Made by a program: the position numbers and the translations under genes. This document shows positions 33,157 to 44,478 of a stretch of DNA of 64,000 bases, piece after piece; within the stretch, counting starts at the first letter, position 1, and each line of letters begins with the position of its first letter. The stretch is from contig NZ_CP072793.1 in the NCBI RefSeq assembly GCF_017901175.1, positions 1,426,001-1,490,000 of the forward strand. The letters run 5' to 3'. This stretch comes from Thiothrix unzii (lineage in GTDB: Bacteria; Pseudomonadota; Gammaproteobacteria; Thiotrichales; Thiotrichaceae). The notes beneath the pieces are model-generated. The model was not told the origin of the DNA, did no database searches, and saw only the letters and a program-made list of their open reading frames with translations.

Positions 33157-35571
33157 TTGAGTCAGGAAGCCGGTCAGGAAACACAACAGGACGCACTCTG
33201 GAAGCGATTTTTCAAAGCAGTATGGTTTATTTTCGCGCTGTTTGGTCGGACATTCCGCATCCTGTTTATGGTGGCACTTATTTTAGGTGTGTTGGTTTTC
33301 GTGGTTTACACCATGCAACTCGACGAAAACGTGCGTTCGCAATTTGAGGGCAAGCGTTGGGAATTGCCTGCACGGGTGTTTGCACGTCCCTTGGATATGT
33401 ACGAAGGCCAGCAACTTTACGCTGATCATTTAGAGCAGGAAATGAAACTGCTGGGCTACCGCGCGGTGGCAGAGCCGACCCAGACCGGGCAATACCGCCG
33501 CAAGGGTGATCAGTTCATGATCAATACCCGTGGTTTCCAGTTTGCAGGCGATAAAGAGCCAGCCCGCAGCATTAAAATTAACATCAATGGCGGTAAGATT
33601 GCGTCGTTAGGGTTTTCCGACGGCAAAAGCCCGTTGAATTTAATGCGCTTAGAGCCGGTACTAATCGGGAATTTCTACCCGCGTCAAAACGAAGACCGCG
33701 TATTGGTCAAGCAATCCGAAGTTTCGCCGCTATTGATTCGTGGCTTATTGGCGGTTGAAGATAAAAAATTCTATGAGCACCAAGGGGTTAACCCGCTGGC
33801 GATTGGGCGGGCAGTGGTCGCCAACCTCAAAGCAGGGCATACCGTGCAGGGCGGCAGTACCTTAACCCAACAGCTCGTCAAAAACTTTTACCTCACCAAT
33901 GAGCGCAGTTGGCAGCGTAAAATCAAAGAAGCGATGATGGCGTTTTTGCTGGAATTGCATTACGACAAGCGCGAAATTCTTGAAGCATATTTAAATGAAA
34001 TCCATCTAGGGCAAGACGGCGATCGCGCGATTCACGGTTTTGGGTTGGCGGCACAGTTTTATTTCAATCGCCAAGTGGGTGAGTTAAAAGCCGATCAAAT
34101 TGCCTTGCTGATTGGTTTAGCCAAGGGCGCGGGATATTACGATCCACGGCGTTTCCCCGAACGTGCAGTGGAGCGGCGTAATCTGGTGTTGCAAGTGATG
34201 CAGCAAGAGGGTGTGATTAATCCGCAGGAGTTTGCTGAAGCCAGCCAACGCCCGTTGGGTGTGGAAGAGCATAAACCTTCCGGCGCGTCACCGTTCCCGG
34301 CTTATTTGGACGTGGTGCGCGGTCAATTACAGCGTGACTACAAAGAAGAAGATATTCACAGCGCGGGTTTGATGATTTTTACCTCGATGGATCCGATTAC
34401 CCAGTTAACCGCTGAAACCATTTTGCAAAAACGGGTGGCGCAATTAGAGCGTTCGCAAGGTATCAAAAAAGGTAAGCTCAACGGCGCGTTGATTATCAGC
34501 AGCGTCCAAGGCGGGGAAGTGGTAGCTCTGGTGGGTAGTCGCGATGTGCGTTACGCGGGGTATAACCGGGCGTTAACGGCGCAACGTCAAATCGGTTCTT
34601 TGGTGAAACCGGCGATTTACCTCACTGCATTTGAGCAAAAAAACAAATACAACCTCGGCACGCGCATCAGCGACGGCCCTGTTACCGTCAAGATTGATAA
34701 ACGCAAGTACTGGCAACCGGGCAACTACGATCAACGTCACATGGGTTACATTACCGTGCTGAAAGCACTTACCTTGTCGCGTAACACGCCAGCGGTGCGT
34801 ATCGGGGTGGATGTCGGCGTGGATAATGTTATCAATACCTTACACGGCCTTGGTATCAACAAGAAAATCCCTGAATACCCGTCGATTTTGTTGGGTGCGC
34901 TGGAAATGTCGCCAATGGATGTCCAGCAAATGTACCAAACCATTGCCGCCGGTGGTTCGTATTCCCCGTTAAAAGCCATTCGTAGCGTGATGAATTTACA
35001 GGGGAAAGTGTTAACACGCTATCCGCTCACGGTTCAACAAGTTGCCAGCCCCGAAGCGGTGGATTTATTGCATTACGGTCTGCATCGTGTAACGGTGGAC
35101 GGAACCGCTAAGGAATTATCCAGCGTGTTACCGGAATGGAAAAAAGTTGCAGGCAAAACCGGTACAACCAACGATAAAAAAGACAGTTGGTTTGCGGGCT
35201 TTTCCGGGCAGCACGTCGCGACCGTGTGGGTTGGGCGTGATGACAATAAACCCACCAACATGACCGGGGGAACCGGGGCGTTAAAAGTGTGGGCGGATTT
35301 GTTCCGGGTATTGCCGACTAAACCTTTGAATGCGGGTGGTTCGTCGCGCTTGGTGTGGGTTGATATTGATCCTACCAGTGGTTTGCGGGCAAATCCGGCG
35401 TGCGGTACATCAGTGCCTACGCCGTTTATTCGTGGCACACAACCACAGAAAACCCATTTCTGTGCGCCGGTTGCACCACCTGTTGAAGAAGGTACGGCTG
35501 CCCCCGCGCCTGCTGCTGCGCCACAGCCAGCATCGGGCAATTCCAATTGGATTGATAATTTAATGCAGTAA
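33157..35571 (+). CDS. mrcB: Penicillin-binding protein 1B
   Basis: The bifunctional peptidoglycan glycosyltransferase/transpeptidase has 804 aa. A cytoplasmic tail and a membrane helix (ILFMVALILGVLVFVVYTM) precede a UB2H-like domain. The GT51 domain has AVEDKKFYEHQGVNPLAIGRA and QGGSTLTQQLVKNFYL. The transpeptidase has the SxxK motif in QIGSLVKPAIYL near residue 485, SRN in LSRNTPAVR, and KTGTT near residue 668. The TTG start at 33157 follows AGGAA. The C-terminus is Pro/Ala-rich. Confidence 0.95.
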   Translation: MSQEAGQETQQDALWKRFFKAVWFIFALFGRTFRILFMVALILGVLVFVVYTMQLDENVRSQFEGKRWELPARVFARPLDMYEGQQLYADHLEQEMKLLGYRAVAEPTQTGQYRRKGDQFMINTRGFQFAGDKEPARSIKININGGKIASLGFSDGKSPLNLMRLEPVLIGNFYPRQNEDRVLVKQSEVSPLLIRGLLAVEDKKFYEHQGVNPLAIGRAVVANLKAGHTVQGGSTLTQQLVKNFYLTNERSWQRKIKEAMMAFLLELHYDKREILEAYLNEIHLGQDGDRAIHGFGLAAQFYFNRQVGELKADQIALLIGLAKGAGYYDPRRFPERAVERRNLVLQVMQQEGVINPQEFAEASQRPLGVEEHKPSGASPFPAYLDVVRGQLQRDYKEEDIHSAGLMIFTSMDPITQLTAETILQKRVAQLERSQGIKKGKLNGALIISSVQGGEVVALVGSRDVRYAGYNRALTAQRQIGSLVKPAIYLTAFEQKNKYNLGTRISDGPVTVKIDKRKYWQPGNYDQRHMGYITVLKALTLSRNTPAVRIGVDVGVDNVINTLHGLGINKKIPEYPSILLGALEMSPMDVQQMYQTIAAGGSYSPLKAIRSVMNLQGKVLTRYPLTVQQVASPEAVDLLHYGLHRVTVDGTAKELSSVLPEWKKVAGKTGTTNDKKDSWFAGFSGQHVATVWVGRDDNKPTNMTGGTGALKVWADLFRVLPTKPLNAGGSSRLVWVDIDPTSGLRANPACGTSVPTPFIRGTQPQKTHFCAPVAPPVEEGTAAPAPAAAPQPASGNSNWIDNLMQ

Positions 35572-36140
35572 TGACAATGAAAATAATCCTAGCTTCAAAT
35601 GCCGTGCGTGCGCTACTGGCAGTGGCAGCAGCAAGTGCACTGTCCGCTTGTGCGCCAAACCCGCAGGTTATGCCGGATGCGGTTTACAACCGTTACCCAC
35701 AACCGCATGTAGTGCAACCGCCGCGTGTGAATCGTCCGGCTCCGGCGCAACGTCCGGTTACACCGCCACCGCGCAGGCTGCCTTTACCGCAAGAACAGGC
35801 TCCGGTAGTTGTTGCGCCTGCACCGATGCCTGAGGTGATTACATTAGAAGCACTGCAACCCCCGGAAACACCGGAACTCCCGGAAACACAGGTAGCCTTG
35901 CCGCCGAAAAAATACGTGTCTTCGCCCGCTGCCCGTGGCTTACGTCAACAAGCGCAAACCGAAGCCGGGCAGGGCAATGTATCTGGTGCAGTAGCCACGA
36001 TTGAACGCGCATTACGCATTGAGCCTGAAAACCCAGAGTTGTGGTTAACCCTCAGCGAGTTAAATAAACAGCAAGGCAATGCCCAGCAAGCCGCAAGCAT
36101 GGCGGCAAAAGCCCAGTATTATCAGGAGTCACTCCATTAA
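35571..36140 (+). CDS. TPR-containing lipoprotein
   Basis: The 189-residue protein has a lipoprotein signal ending SALSAC (Cys about 27) and a Pro-rich linker (PPRVNRPAPAQRPVTPPPRRLPLP). It ends with a single TPR-like unit (QAQTEAGQGNVSGAVATIERALRIEPENPELWLTLSELNKQQGN). The ATG overlaps the mrcB stop by one base (TAATG), so it probably assists PBP1B at the outer membrane, in the way activator lipoproteins do. That role is an inference from position. Confidence 0.75.
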   Translation: MTMKIILASNAVRALLAVAAASALSACAPNPQVMPDAVYNRYPQPHVVQPPRVNRPAPAQRPVTPPPRRLPLPQEQAPVVVAPAPMPEVITLEALQPPETPELPETQVALPPKKYVSSPAARGLRQQAQTEAGQGNVSGAVATIERALRIEPENPELWLTLSELNKQQGNAQQAASMAAKAQYYQESLH

Positions 36141-36171
36141 AGCCGGGTCTGCCACCACGCCTGAGTTACCC

Positions 36172-38109
36172 ATGAGCGATTTGCTGGGGGAATTTGGGCC
36201 ATTCGCGCAATTGATAGACGGGTTTCAGCCGCGTCCGCAACAGCAAGCGATGTTGCAGGCAGTGTTAGAGGCTTTGAAAACGCAAGCTACCGCTGTGATT
36301 GAAGCCGGTACGGGGGTGGGTAAAACCTTTGCTTACCTTGCTCCAGCGTTGCTGTGCGACGAGCGCGTGATTATCTCCACGGGCAGTAAAACCCTGCAAG
36401 ATCAGCTTTACCACAAAGATTTGCCATTGGTGCGCAAGGCATTAAAAAGCAGCAGCAAGACCGCTTTGTTAAAGGGGCGTGCCAATTATTTGTGCTTGCA
36501 CCGCTTAAAGATCACCCAATCCGAAGGGCGTTTGCCCGATAAAAAAAGCGTGGTGTGGTTGCGGCGTATCGGTGACTGGTCGGGTTTAACCCGTACCGGC
36601 GATGCTGCGGAATTATCCGCAGTGCCGCGTGATGCCGAAATTTGGCAGCGGGTAACATCGACCACCGAAAATTGTATTGGCGCGGAATGCAGCGATTACC
36701 AAGAATGTTTTGTGGTCAAAGCGCGGCGTGCTGCGCAAGAAGCCGACATTGTGGTAGTCAATCATCATTTGTTCTTCGCCGATTTAGCGATTAAAGAAGA
36801 AGGCTTCGGCGAATTATTGCCGCTGGCGAATGTGGTGGTGTTGGACGAAGCGCACCAGTTGCCGGAAATTGCTTCCAGCTTTTTCAGCGATACCTTCAGT
36901 AGCCGTAAGTTGCAGGATTGGAAGCGCGACACCTTGCTCGAAGTATTGGCGAATGCGTCCGATATGCCGGATTTACGCGACCAATTGGATGTGCTGGAAA
37001 AAGCAGTGCTGGATTTGCGCTTGGCAATGGATACACCGGGGCAGCGTGCGCCTTGGGCGCGTATTTGCCACAAGCCCGCGATTGTTGAGCATGTGGGATT
37101 ATTAACCGCAAGCATGGAACAATTAGCCGTATTGCTGGAACTCGCGTCATCACGCAGCAAAGGGCTGCAAGCCTGTTACGAGCGTTTACTGGAACAGCAA
37201 GCGTGTTTACAACGCCTGCAAAATCCGCCTGCGGATACGGTGCAATGGTTTGAAACCTTTACCCGTGGTTTTGCTTTGACCAGTACGCCGCTGGATGTTG
37301 CGGTGCCGTTTAAAAAGTGCATGGCGGAATTGCCGTGCAGTTGGGTAATGACTTCGGCAACCTTGGCGGTGGGGCAATCGTTCGAGCATTTCAATCAGCG
37401 CATGGGGTTGGATAATGCCACCACGTTGCAGCTCGATAGTCCTTTCGATTATTGGCGTAACGCTTTGTTATATTTGCCTTCCCGGTTGCCAGAGCCGCAA
37501 GACAGCGGATTTATCAGCGCGTTGGTCGATGCGGCGGTTCCGGTCATTGAAGCCTGTGGTGGGCGCACGTTTATGCTGTTTACCAGTTACCGGGCGTTGA
37601 ATGAAGCGGCGGAACTCTTGCAGGATCGCATTGATTTTCCGTTGTTGATTCAGGGTGAATCGACCCCGCGTGATATGATCGACCGCTTCCGGGAGCTGGG
37701 CAATGCGGTATTGCTGGGAACAGCGAGTTTTTGGGAAGGTGTCGACGTGCGTGGTGATGCATTGAGCTGCGTGATTATCGACAAATTGCCGTTTGCCGCG
37801 CCTACCGATCCGGTGATGGAAGCACGTTTGGAGTCGATTCGGCAACGCGGCGGTAATCCATTCGGTGAATACCAGATTCCGCAGGCGGTCATTACCTTGA
37901 AACAAGGGGTAGGGCGGTTGATTCGGGATCAAACTGATCGCGGAGTTTTAATGATTTGCGACACCCGGTTGCGTACCCGCAGTTACGGTAAAGTGTTTCT
38001 CGACAGTTTGCCGCGTATGCCGCGTACCCAAAAGCTGGAAATCGTTGAACGTTTTTTTGAGAATAAGATGCTGCCTTTGCGAGAGCCTGATGAAACTGTT
38101 AGCACTTGA
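36172..38109 (+). CDS. yoaA: YoaA/DinG-like ATP-dependent DNA helicase
   Basis: The 645-residue XPD-like superfamily 2 helicase has Walker A EAGTGVGKTFAYLAPALL near residue 44, four putative Fe-S cysteines (YLCLHRL, then CIGAECSDYQECF), and the DEAH box VVLDEAHQLPEIA near 222. Helicase motifs at the C-terminus are MLFTSYRALNEAAELL, GTASFWEGVDVRG and GVGRLIRDQTDRG. ATG 36172 gives the canonical N-terminus MSDLLGEFGPFA; an upstream frame overlapping the lipoprotein is not used. It acts in DNA repair and replication restart. Confidence 0.92.
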   Translation: MSDLLGEFGPFAQLIDGFQPRPQQQAMLQAVLEALKTQATAVIEAGTGVGKTFAYLAPALLCDERVIISTGSKTLQDQLYHKDLPLVRKALKSSSKTALLKGRANYLCLHRLKITQSEGRLPDKKSVVWLRRIGDWSGLTRTGDAAELSAVPRDAEIWQRVTSTTENCIGAECSDYQECFVVKARRAAQEADIVVVNHHLFFADLAIKEEGFGELLPLANVVVLDEAHQLPEIASSFFSDTFSSRKLQDWKRDTLLEVLANASDMPDLRDQLDVLEKAVLDLRLAMDTPGQRAPWARICHKPAIVEHVGLLTASMEQLAVLLELASSRSKGLQACYERLLEQQACLQRLQNPPADTVQWFETFTRGFALTSTPLDVAVPFKKCMAELPCSWVMTSATLAVGQSFEHFNQRMGLDNATTLQLDSPFDYWRNALLYLPSRLPEPQDSGFISALVDAAVPVIEACGGRTFMLFTSYRALNEAAELLQDRIDFPLLIQGESTPRDMIDRFRELGNAVLLGTASFWEGVDVRGDALSCVIIDKLPFAAPTDPVMEARLESIRQRGGNPFGEYQIPQAVITLKQGVGRLIRDQTDRGVLMICDTRLRTRSYGKVFLDSLPRMPRTQKLEIVERFFENKMLPLREPDETVST

Positions 38110-38785
38110 TACTTCCACCGAAGCTTGTTCCGTCGCGGTTTATAGCGATGGCGTGACGTTTAGCGCGTTTGAATTAACCCCGCGTGAGCATACCCATAAA
38201 ATTTTACCCATGATTGAGCAGGTATTGGCGCAAGCAGCATTGCGCCTGTCTGAGGTTGATGCTTTGGTGGTGGGGCGTGGGCCGGGGGCATTTACAGGGA
38301 TTCGGATTGGCATTGGGGTGGCGCAAGGGTTGGCATTGGCGGCGGATAAGCCGGTTATTCCGGTGTCGACTTTAGCCGCATTGGCGCAGCAAGCGTATCA
38401 GCAATACGGTGCGATGCAGGTATTGGCGGCACTGGATGCCCGCATGAACGAGGTTTATTGGGGGGAATACACCGTGCAAAATGGCCTAGTGCAATTGCAA
38501 GGTGAGGAACAAGTGTGCGCTGCGGAGCATACGCCCTTACCTGAAACGGCAGGCTGGTTTGCGGTAGGGCATGGTTGGTCAGCGTATGCGGAAACGTTAC
38601 AAGCGCGTTTCAGTGGCAAGCTGGAAGGTGAGAATACCGAATTGCTGCCTGCTGCGGAATTTATGTTGCCATTGGCGGTTGCGGCTTGGCAGCGCGGTGA
38701 AGCGGTTGCGCCGGAATTGGCGCAGCCGGTGTATTTGCGTAATAAAATTGCCCTAACCACGCAGGAACGGTTGGCGCGTCAGTGA
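38090..38785 (+). CDS. tsaB: tRNA threonylcarbamoyladenosine protein TsaB
   Basis: A partner of TsaD/TsaE in making t6A37 of ANN-decoding tRNAs. 231 residues from ATG 38090 (MKLLALDTSTEACSVAV), which overlaps the helicase gene by 20 nt. The ASKHA-like signature VVGRGPGAFTGIRIGIGVAQGLALA is near residue 62, and ALDARMNEVYWGEY near 115. The yoaA-tsaB pairing is common in gammaproteobacteria. Confidence 0.95.
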   Translation: MKLLALDTSTEACSVAVYSDGVTFSAFELTPREHTHKILPMIEQVLAQAALRLSEVDALVVGRGPGAFTGIRIGIGVAQGLALAADKPVIPVSTLAALAQQAYQQYGAMQVLAALDARMNEVYWGEYTVQNGLVQLQGEEQVCAAEHTPLPETAGWFAVGHGWSAYAETLQARFSGKLEGENTELLPAAEFMLPLAVAAWQRGEAVAPELAQPVYLRNKIALTTQERLARQ

Positions 38786-39765
38786 GCAGCACGGTAGCAG
38801 TATGGCAACGTGAACTGGCGGGTGCGGTGCGTGATCCTGCGACTTTGGTGCGCTTGTTGAATTTGCCGCAAGATGCGGTAAGTGTGCAAGCAGCACAACA
38901 ATTTCGCTTATTAGTTCCACATAGTTATTTAGCGCGGATGAAGTCAGGGGATTGGCACGACCCGTTATTGCGGCAGGTGTTACCGCTGGACGAGGAATTG
39001 CGCGTTGTTGAAGGCTTTAATCACGATCCGGTCGGCGATCAAAACGCGCTGGTGGCTGATGGGGTTTTGCACAAATACCAAGGACGGGTGCTGTTGGTAA
39101 CGACGGGCGCGTGCGCGGTGCATTGCCGCTACTGTTTCCGGCGGCATTTTCCTTACAGCGAATCCAATCCGGTTAAAGGCGAGTGGGAAAGCGCGTTGGC
39201 GTATTTGCGCGAGCATACCGATGTGCGCGAAGTCATTTTGAGTGGCGGTGATCCGTTAACTTTGTCCGATGAGCGTTTAGCTTCATTTTTCAGTCAATTA
39301 CAGCATATTCCTCATGTGATAAGGGTGCGTTTTCACACGCGCTTGCCGGTGGTGTTGCCTTCACGCATTGATGCCGGATTTCAACAGCTTTTGGCACAAT
39401 TGCCACAGCAAAAAGTGATGGTGATTCACGCCAATCACGCTCAAGAATTAGCTGCAACGGATGTACACGACGCATTAGCTGCATTGCGTGCCAGCGGCGT
39501 GACCTTGTTAAATCAAGCGGTATTATTGCGCGGGGTGAATGATACGGTAGACGCGCAAGCTGATTTGAGCGAAAGCCTGTTCGCGCAAGGCGTGATGCCG
39601 TATTACCTGCATTTGCTGGATCGTGTCGCGGGTGCGGCGCATTTTGAAGTTACTCAAGCCCAAGCTGTGCAATTACTGGACGCATTACGCCAACGTTTAC
39701 CTGGCTTTCTCGTGCCGAAACTGGTGCGCGAAGTTGCAGGTGAAAAAGCGAAAATGCCGGTTTAA
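38782..39765 (+). CDS. epmB: EF-P lysine 2,3-aminomutase EpmB
   Basis: The radical-SAM/PLP enzyme makes (R)-beta-lysine for modification of elongation factor P. 327 residues from GTG 38782, overlapping tsaB (GTGA). The cluster motif CAVHCRYCFRRHFPY is near residue 110, then VILSGGDPLTLSDERL, and a Lys-containing C-terminus (FLVPKLVREVAGEKAKMPV). No epmA or efp is adjacent in this window. Confidence 0.95.
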   Translation: MSSTVAVWQRELAGAVRDPATLVRLLNLPQDAVSVQAAQQFRLLVPHSYLARMKSGDWHDPLLRQVLPLDEELRVVEGFNHDPVGDQNALVADGVLHKYQGRVLLVTTGACAVHCRYCFRRHFPYSESNPVKGEWESALAYLREHTDVREVILSGGDPLTLSDERLASFFSQLQHIPHVIRVRFHTRLPVVLPSRIDAGFQQLLAQLPQQKVMVIHANHAQELAATDVHDALAALRASGVTLLNQAVLLRGVNDTVDAQADLSESLFAQGVMPYYLHLLDRVAGAAHFEVTQAQAVQLLDALRQRLPGFLVPKLVREVAGEKAKMPV

Positions 39766-39785
39766 GTGTGTAGGTTTCTTGCTCT

Positions 39786-40106
39786 TTACCTGTTGTAGCC
39801 GATACTTGGGTCTTTAGCATTGAGGGCTTTTATGTATTGCTGTTCTACCCGAAGGATGTCGCCAACTTTTACATTTTCTTGGGCATAAAGAATTTCCTTC
39901 TGAAGAACATAAGCATCACCCGTCGTCAGGTATGCGCCTAATTCGTGAAGCATGTCAGTTTTAGCCTTACGAGGCGAGCCAAAATATTTGAAAAAATCGA
40001 GACGTGCAGTGCTGGCAGTATCACTACCGACATAAATTTTTCCATTGGGAAATGTGATTTTGAAAACGCAACCCCATGAAATGACGGTATCTTTATTTGG
40101 GTGCAT
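39786..40106 (-). CDS. GIY-YIG-like nuclease domain protein
   Basis: The 106-residue protein has a GIY-YIG-type start (WGCVFKITFPNGKIYVGSDTASTARLDFFKYFG, with the YVG strand) and a later glutamate and YIKALNAK region, as in small GIY-YIG endonucleases. ATG 40106 is chosen because it begins 10 nt after the VapC-like gene stop; a longer frame starting at 40154 would overlap it. It sits directly behind a VapBC pair on the same strand, so the three may be cotranscribed. Catalysis is inferred. Confidence 0.6.
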   Translation of the reverse strand: MHPNKDTVISWGCVFKITFPNGKIYVGSDTASTARLDFFKYFGSPRKAKTDMLHELGAYLTTGDAYVLQKEILYAQENVKVGDILRVEQQYIKALNAKDPSIGYNR

Positions 40107-40116
40107 GGTTTGGTAA

Positions 40117-40533
40117 CTAAACCCATAACCGTTCAAAGCAACTGCCATCAGCAAGGCGGTACACCGAGAAATCCCGTTCGTCCACGGTCAGTATGTGCCG
40201 GACTTTGAGTATGCTCGCCAGCGTTACCAGCACTGCGTCGGTAAAATCCGGCTCAAGATTTTGGTATTTCTCCAAGGTATTACGCACCATTGGCAGGTCT
40301 TGCGGGCTGAGATCGTGGAGTGTCATTGCGCCGCGCTCAATCCACTGGAGCAGGGCAAGCTTGCCCCGAATGTCAAGGAAGAAGCAGGCTTCCACGACTA
40401 CAGGCCAAATGGAGTGCAGCTCGATTCTTCCCAACTGCTTCAAAAACGCATTCGCTGATTGATGATGAGGATCTTCTTTGGCAAACAGGGCAACCAAATA
40501 GCCCGTATCAACCCAAGCGGCGGTGTTTGGCAC
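40117..40533 (-). CDS. VapC-like PIN-domain toxin
   Basis: The 138-residue PIN protein carries acidic positions in order: WVDTGYLVALFAKED (Asp 9), a glutamate in VVVEACFFL, Asp in EPDFTDAVLVTLA, and ILTVDERDFSVYRL. It is expected to be an RNase toxin neutralised by the overlapping upstream ribbon-helix-helix antitoxin (26-nt overlap). Confidence 0.82.
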   Translation of the reverse strand: MPNTAAWVDTGYLVALFAKEDPHHQSANAFLKQLGRIELHSIWPVVVEACFFLDIRGKLALLQWIERGAMTLHDLSPQDLPMVRNTLEKYQNLEPDFTDAVLVTLASILKVRHILTVDERDFSVYRLADGSCFERLWV

Positions 40534-40765
40534 GCAGCTTCTCCCAAATCTGGCGTTTCATGGGGTCAGTGGGTGCAGGCGCGAGGCTACCCGTCCCAAA
40601 CAAATCTTGCCCCAAGCTGTAAGGTGTGCGGTTATCCGCAGCTAAACGTTGGCAAAGCTCCCGTACTGCCTGCCGCATCAGGTCACTTTTGCTGCGCCCC
40701 ACGCGCCGCGCCAGCACTTCCAGCATGTGTTGTTCTTCCGGTGGAAGACGTACAGAAATAGTCAT
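40508..40765 (-). CDS. Ribbon-helix-helix antitoxin of a VapBC-type pair
   Basis: The 85-residue protein starts at ATG 40765 (MTISVRLPPEEQHMLEVLARRVGRSKSDLMRQAV), a clear RHH (Arc/CopG-like) fold: a strand then two helices. The C-terminal tail (LGQDLFGTGSLAP...) likely wraps the PIN toxin. The gene overlaps the toxin gene. It probably represses its own promoter. Confidence 0.8.
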   Translation of the reverse strand: MTISVRLPPEEQHMLEVLARRVGRSKSDLMRQAVRELCQRLAADNRTPYSLGQDLFGTGSLAPAPTDPMKRQIWEKLRAKHRRLG

Positions 40766-40857
40766 GGTGTCATACCGTAATACGAGATGGTTTGAGTGTA
40801 GCAACAAACCGCTGAATGGAGAATATCGGGCGTTACCAATACGCGATTTTCACTTAG

Positions 40858-42409
<1,552 letters not shown>

Positions 42410-42413
<4 letters not shown>

Positions 42414-43501
42414 GCAATACACCGCACGATAACCTACACGCCCGCTTTCAACTGGCTTTCAGTGGCTTCAAACTGGAAACCGATTTGCAATTGCCGGGGC
42501 GTGGTGTAACCGCATTGTTTGGGCATTCCGGCTCTGGCAAAACCACCTTGTTGCGCTGCATTGCTGGGTTGCAACGCCCGGACAGCGGTTTTTTGCAAGT
42601 GCGCGGGCAGGTGTGGCAGGACAGTACGAAGGGCGTGTTTTTGCCGACCCACCAACGCCCCTTGGGGTATGTGTTTCAGGAAGCCAGCCTGTTCCCGCAT
42701 TTGACCGCCCGCAAAAATATGGATTACGGGCGCAAACGTGCCGCGCAATCCGCCACTGATGCCGAACTGGCAGCGATTGTGGATATGCTGGGGATTGGGC
42801 ATTTGCTGGACAAAATCCCCGCGCAACTCTCCGGCGGGGAACGCCAGCGGGTCGGCATTGCCCGCGCCCTTGCCCTCAAGCCGCAAGTGTTGTTGATGGA
42901 TGAACCGCTTGCCGCGCTCGACCTCAAGCGCAAGCAGGAAATCCTGCCGTTTCTGGAACGCTTGCACCGCGAACTCGACATTCCGATTCTGTACGTGACG
43001 CATTCGCCGGAGGAAGTGACCCAGCTTGCGGATCATCTGGTGGTGCTGGAAGCGGGCAGGGTGGTGGCTTCGGGCGCATTGGCGGAGGTGTTGACGCGGC
43101 TGGATTCGCCAATGGCGCAAGGCAAAGAAGCCTCCAGCGTGTTGCAGGTGAAAGTGTGGGATCATGAGCCAGAGTTTCACCTCAGCCACGTCGGTTTTGC
43201 AGGGGGCGTGATCAGCTTGCCTTACCAGCAGGCGACTGCCGTGGGTATGCCGTTACGCTTGCGCATTGATGCCCGCGATGTCAGTCTGACGCTGCAACAA
43301 CCGGCGCAAACCAGCATTCTCAATGTGTTGCCCGCCAGCATTACCGGCATGGCGCAACCGGTGGCGGGGCAAGTGATGGTGCGTTTGAACATGGGCGGTG
43401 TGCCATTGCTGGCACACATCACCCAGAAATCAGCGGTGCAACTGGGGTTGAAGGTGGGGATGGCGGTGTTTGCGCAGATCAAGGCCACCGCGATTGTATG
43501 A
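42410..43501 (+). CDS. modC: Molybdate ABC transporter ATPase ModC
   Basis: The 363-residue ATPase powers molybdate import. Walker [18 protein letters not shown] near residue 37, signature [15 protein letters not shown] near 140, Walker [13 protein letters not shown], and an H-loop YVTHSPEEV. Residues about 290-360 form a Mop/TOBE oxyanion-binding domain ([14 protein letters not shown]). Coupled to modB. No modE regulator gene is adjacent. Confidence 0.95.
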
Positions 43502-43502
43502 A

Positions 43503-44267
43503 TTACAAACGTTGGAGTAGTTCGGCCTTTTTGCTGGCGAACTCGTCGTCGTTAAGGATGCCTTTTTGTTTCAGGTCTGCCAGCCGTTCGATCAACGCGA
43601 AAATGTCGCCATTGTCTGCGGGGGCAGGGTTGTTATTGCTGACGTTATTGTTGTTCGGGTAGTAAGGGGCAGGCGCAGGTGCGGGTGCAGGCACGAACGG
43701 CGCAACCCCATTCACAGATACGATAGGCAATTGGTCGACTTGCACATTGCCGTATTGGCTGCTGAAAGTCATGGAATTATTGCCACCTTGCTGTTGTGAC
43801 ACACCGCCGATTTGATGATCCAGCGTGTTGTAGACGGTGACTTGACCATTAATGTCGACTGCCAAACGGCAGGTAGTCGGGAAATAGGCGTAACGGGTGT
43901 TGTTTTGCCCGCCAGTGGTGGAGGCAATGCCCAGCTCATCCGGCCACCAGTTGCGGTTGCCATGAAACTGTGTCGGGTTGCTGACCGGCATAAATACCGC
44001 TTGTTGCCCGCCTAACAGGTTGGATAATTCCACGCACAGGCCGTCGACTTTAGCTTTCAGGCCGTAGTTGAACATATCGCCCACCATGGTCATGCCACCT
44101 TGCATCCATTGCCCGCCGCCGCCGAGTTCGGGGTGGTTGAATTGTGCCATTGTGCCGTTGCCATTCATTACGGCGTAAAGCATGTGGGTAACGGCATCGT
44201 TAGAAACGCCATAGCGTTGCGCCAAATTATTGATGGCATTTTGTCCGTAATCGGTGAAAGTTTGCAT
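43503..44267 (-). CDS. SHOCT-domain protein of unknown function
   Basis: The 254-residue soluble protein has an N-terminal helical region (YGQNAINNLAQRYGVSNDAVTHMLYAVMNGNGTM). The centre is Gly/Asn/Gln-rich and beta-rich (QVTVYNTLDHQIGGVSQQQGGNNSM). A Pro/Ala/Asn linker leads to a C-terminal SHOCT motif (IERLADLKQKGILNDDEFASKKAELLQRL). SHOCT ends are found in oligomerising or membrane-associated proteins. GGAG precedes the ATG. It is convergent with modC, separated by 1 nt. Confidence 0.75.
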   Translation of the reverse strand: MQTFTDYGQNAINNLAQRYGVSNDAVTHMLYAVMNGNGTMAQFNHPELGGGGQWMQGGMTMVGDMFNYGLKAKVDGLCVELSNLLGGQQAVFMPVSNPTQFHGNRNWWPDELGIASTTGGQNNTRYAYFPTTCRLAVDINGQVTVYNTLDHQIGGVSQQQGGNNSMTFSSQYGNVQVDQLPIVSVNGVAPFVPAPAPAPAPYYPNNNNVSNNNPAPADNGDIFALIERLADLKQKGILNDDEFASKKAELLQRL

Positions 44268-44478
44268 GGAATGATCTCCAAAAGCTGCTAGGTAGGGAAG
44301 GCACTGCCAGCCCGTTCAGGGCGATGGGTTGTTAGCATTGGTTGGCAGGTTTGTTTGGTTGTCGCTGCATTATCAAGTGTTCCTGAGGAATTGCAATGCT
44401 TTTAGAATCCATGATGCGGTGGTATCGACAAAACAAGCGGTGTTGTATCCTTAAATCCCTCACTCTCAAATACCTCTT

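Noticed and set aside
42434..43189. 251-codon minus-strand frame within modC
   Set aside because: Antisense of ABC ATPase motifs; no coding evidence.
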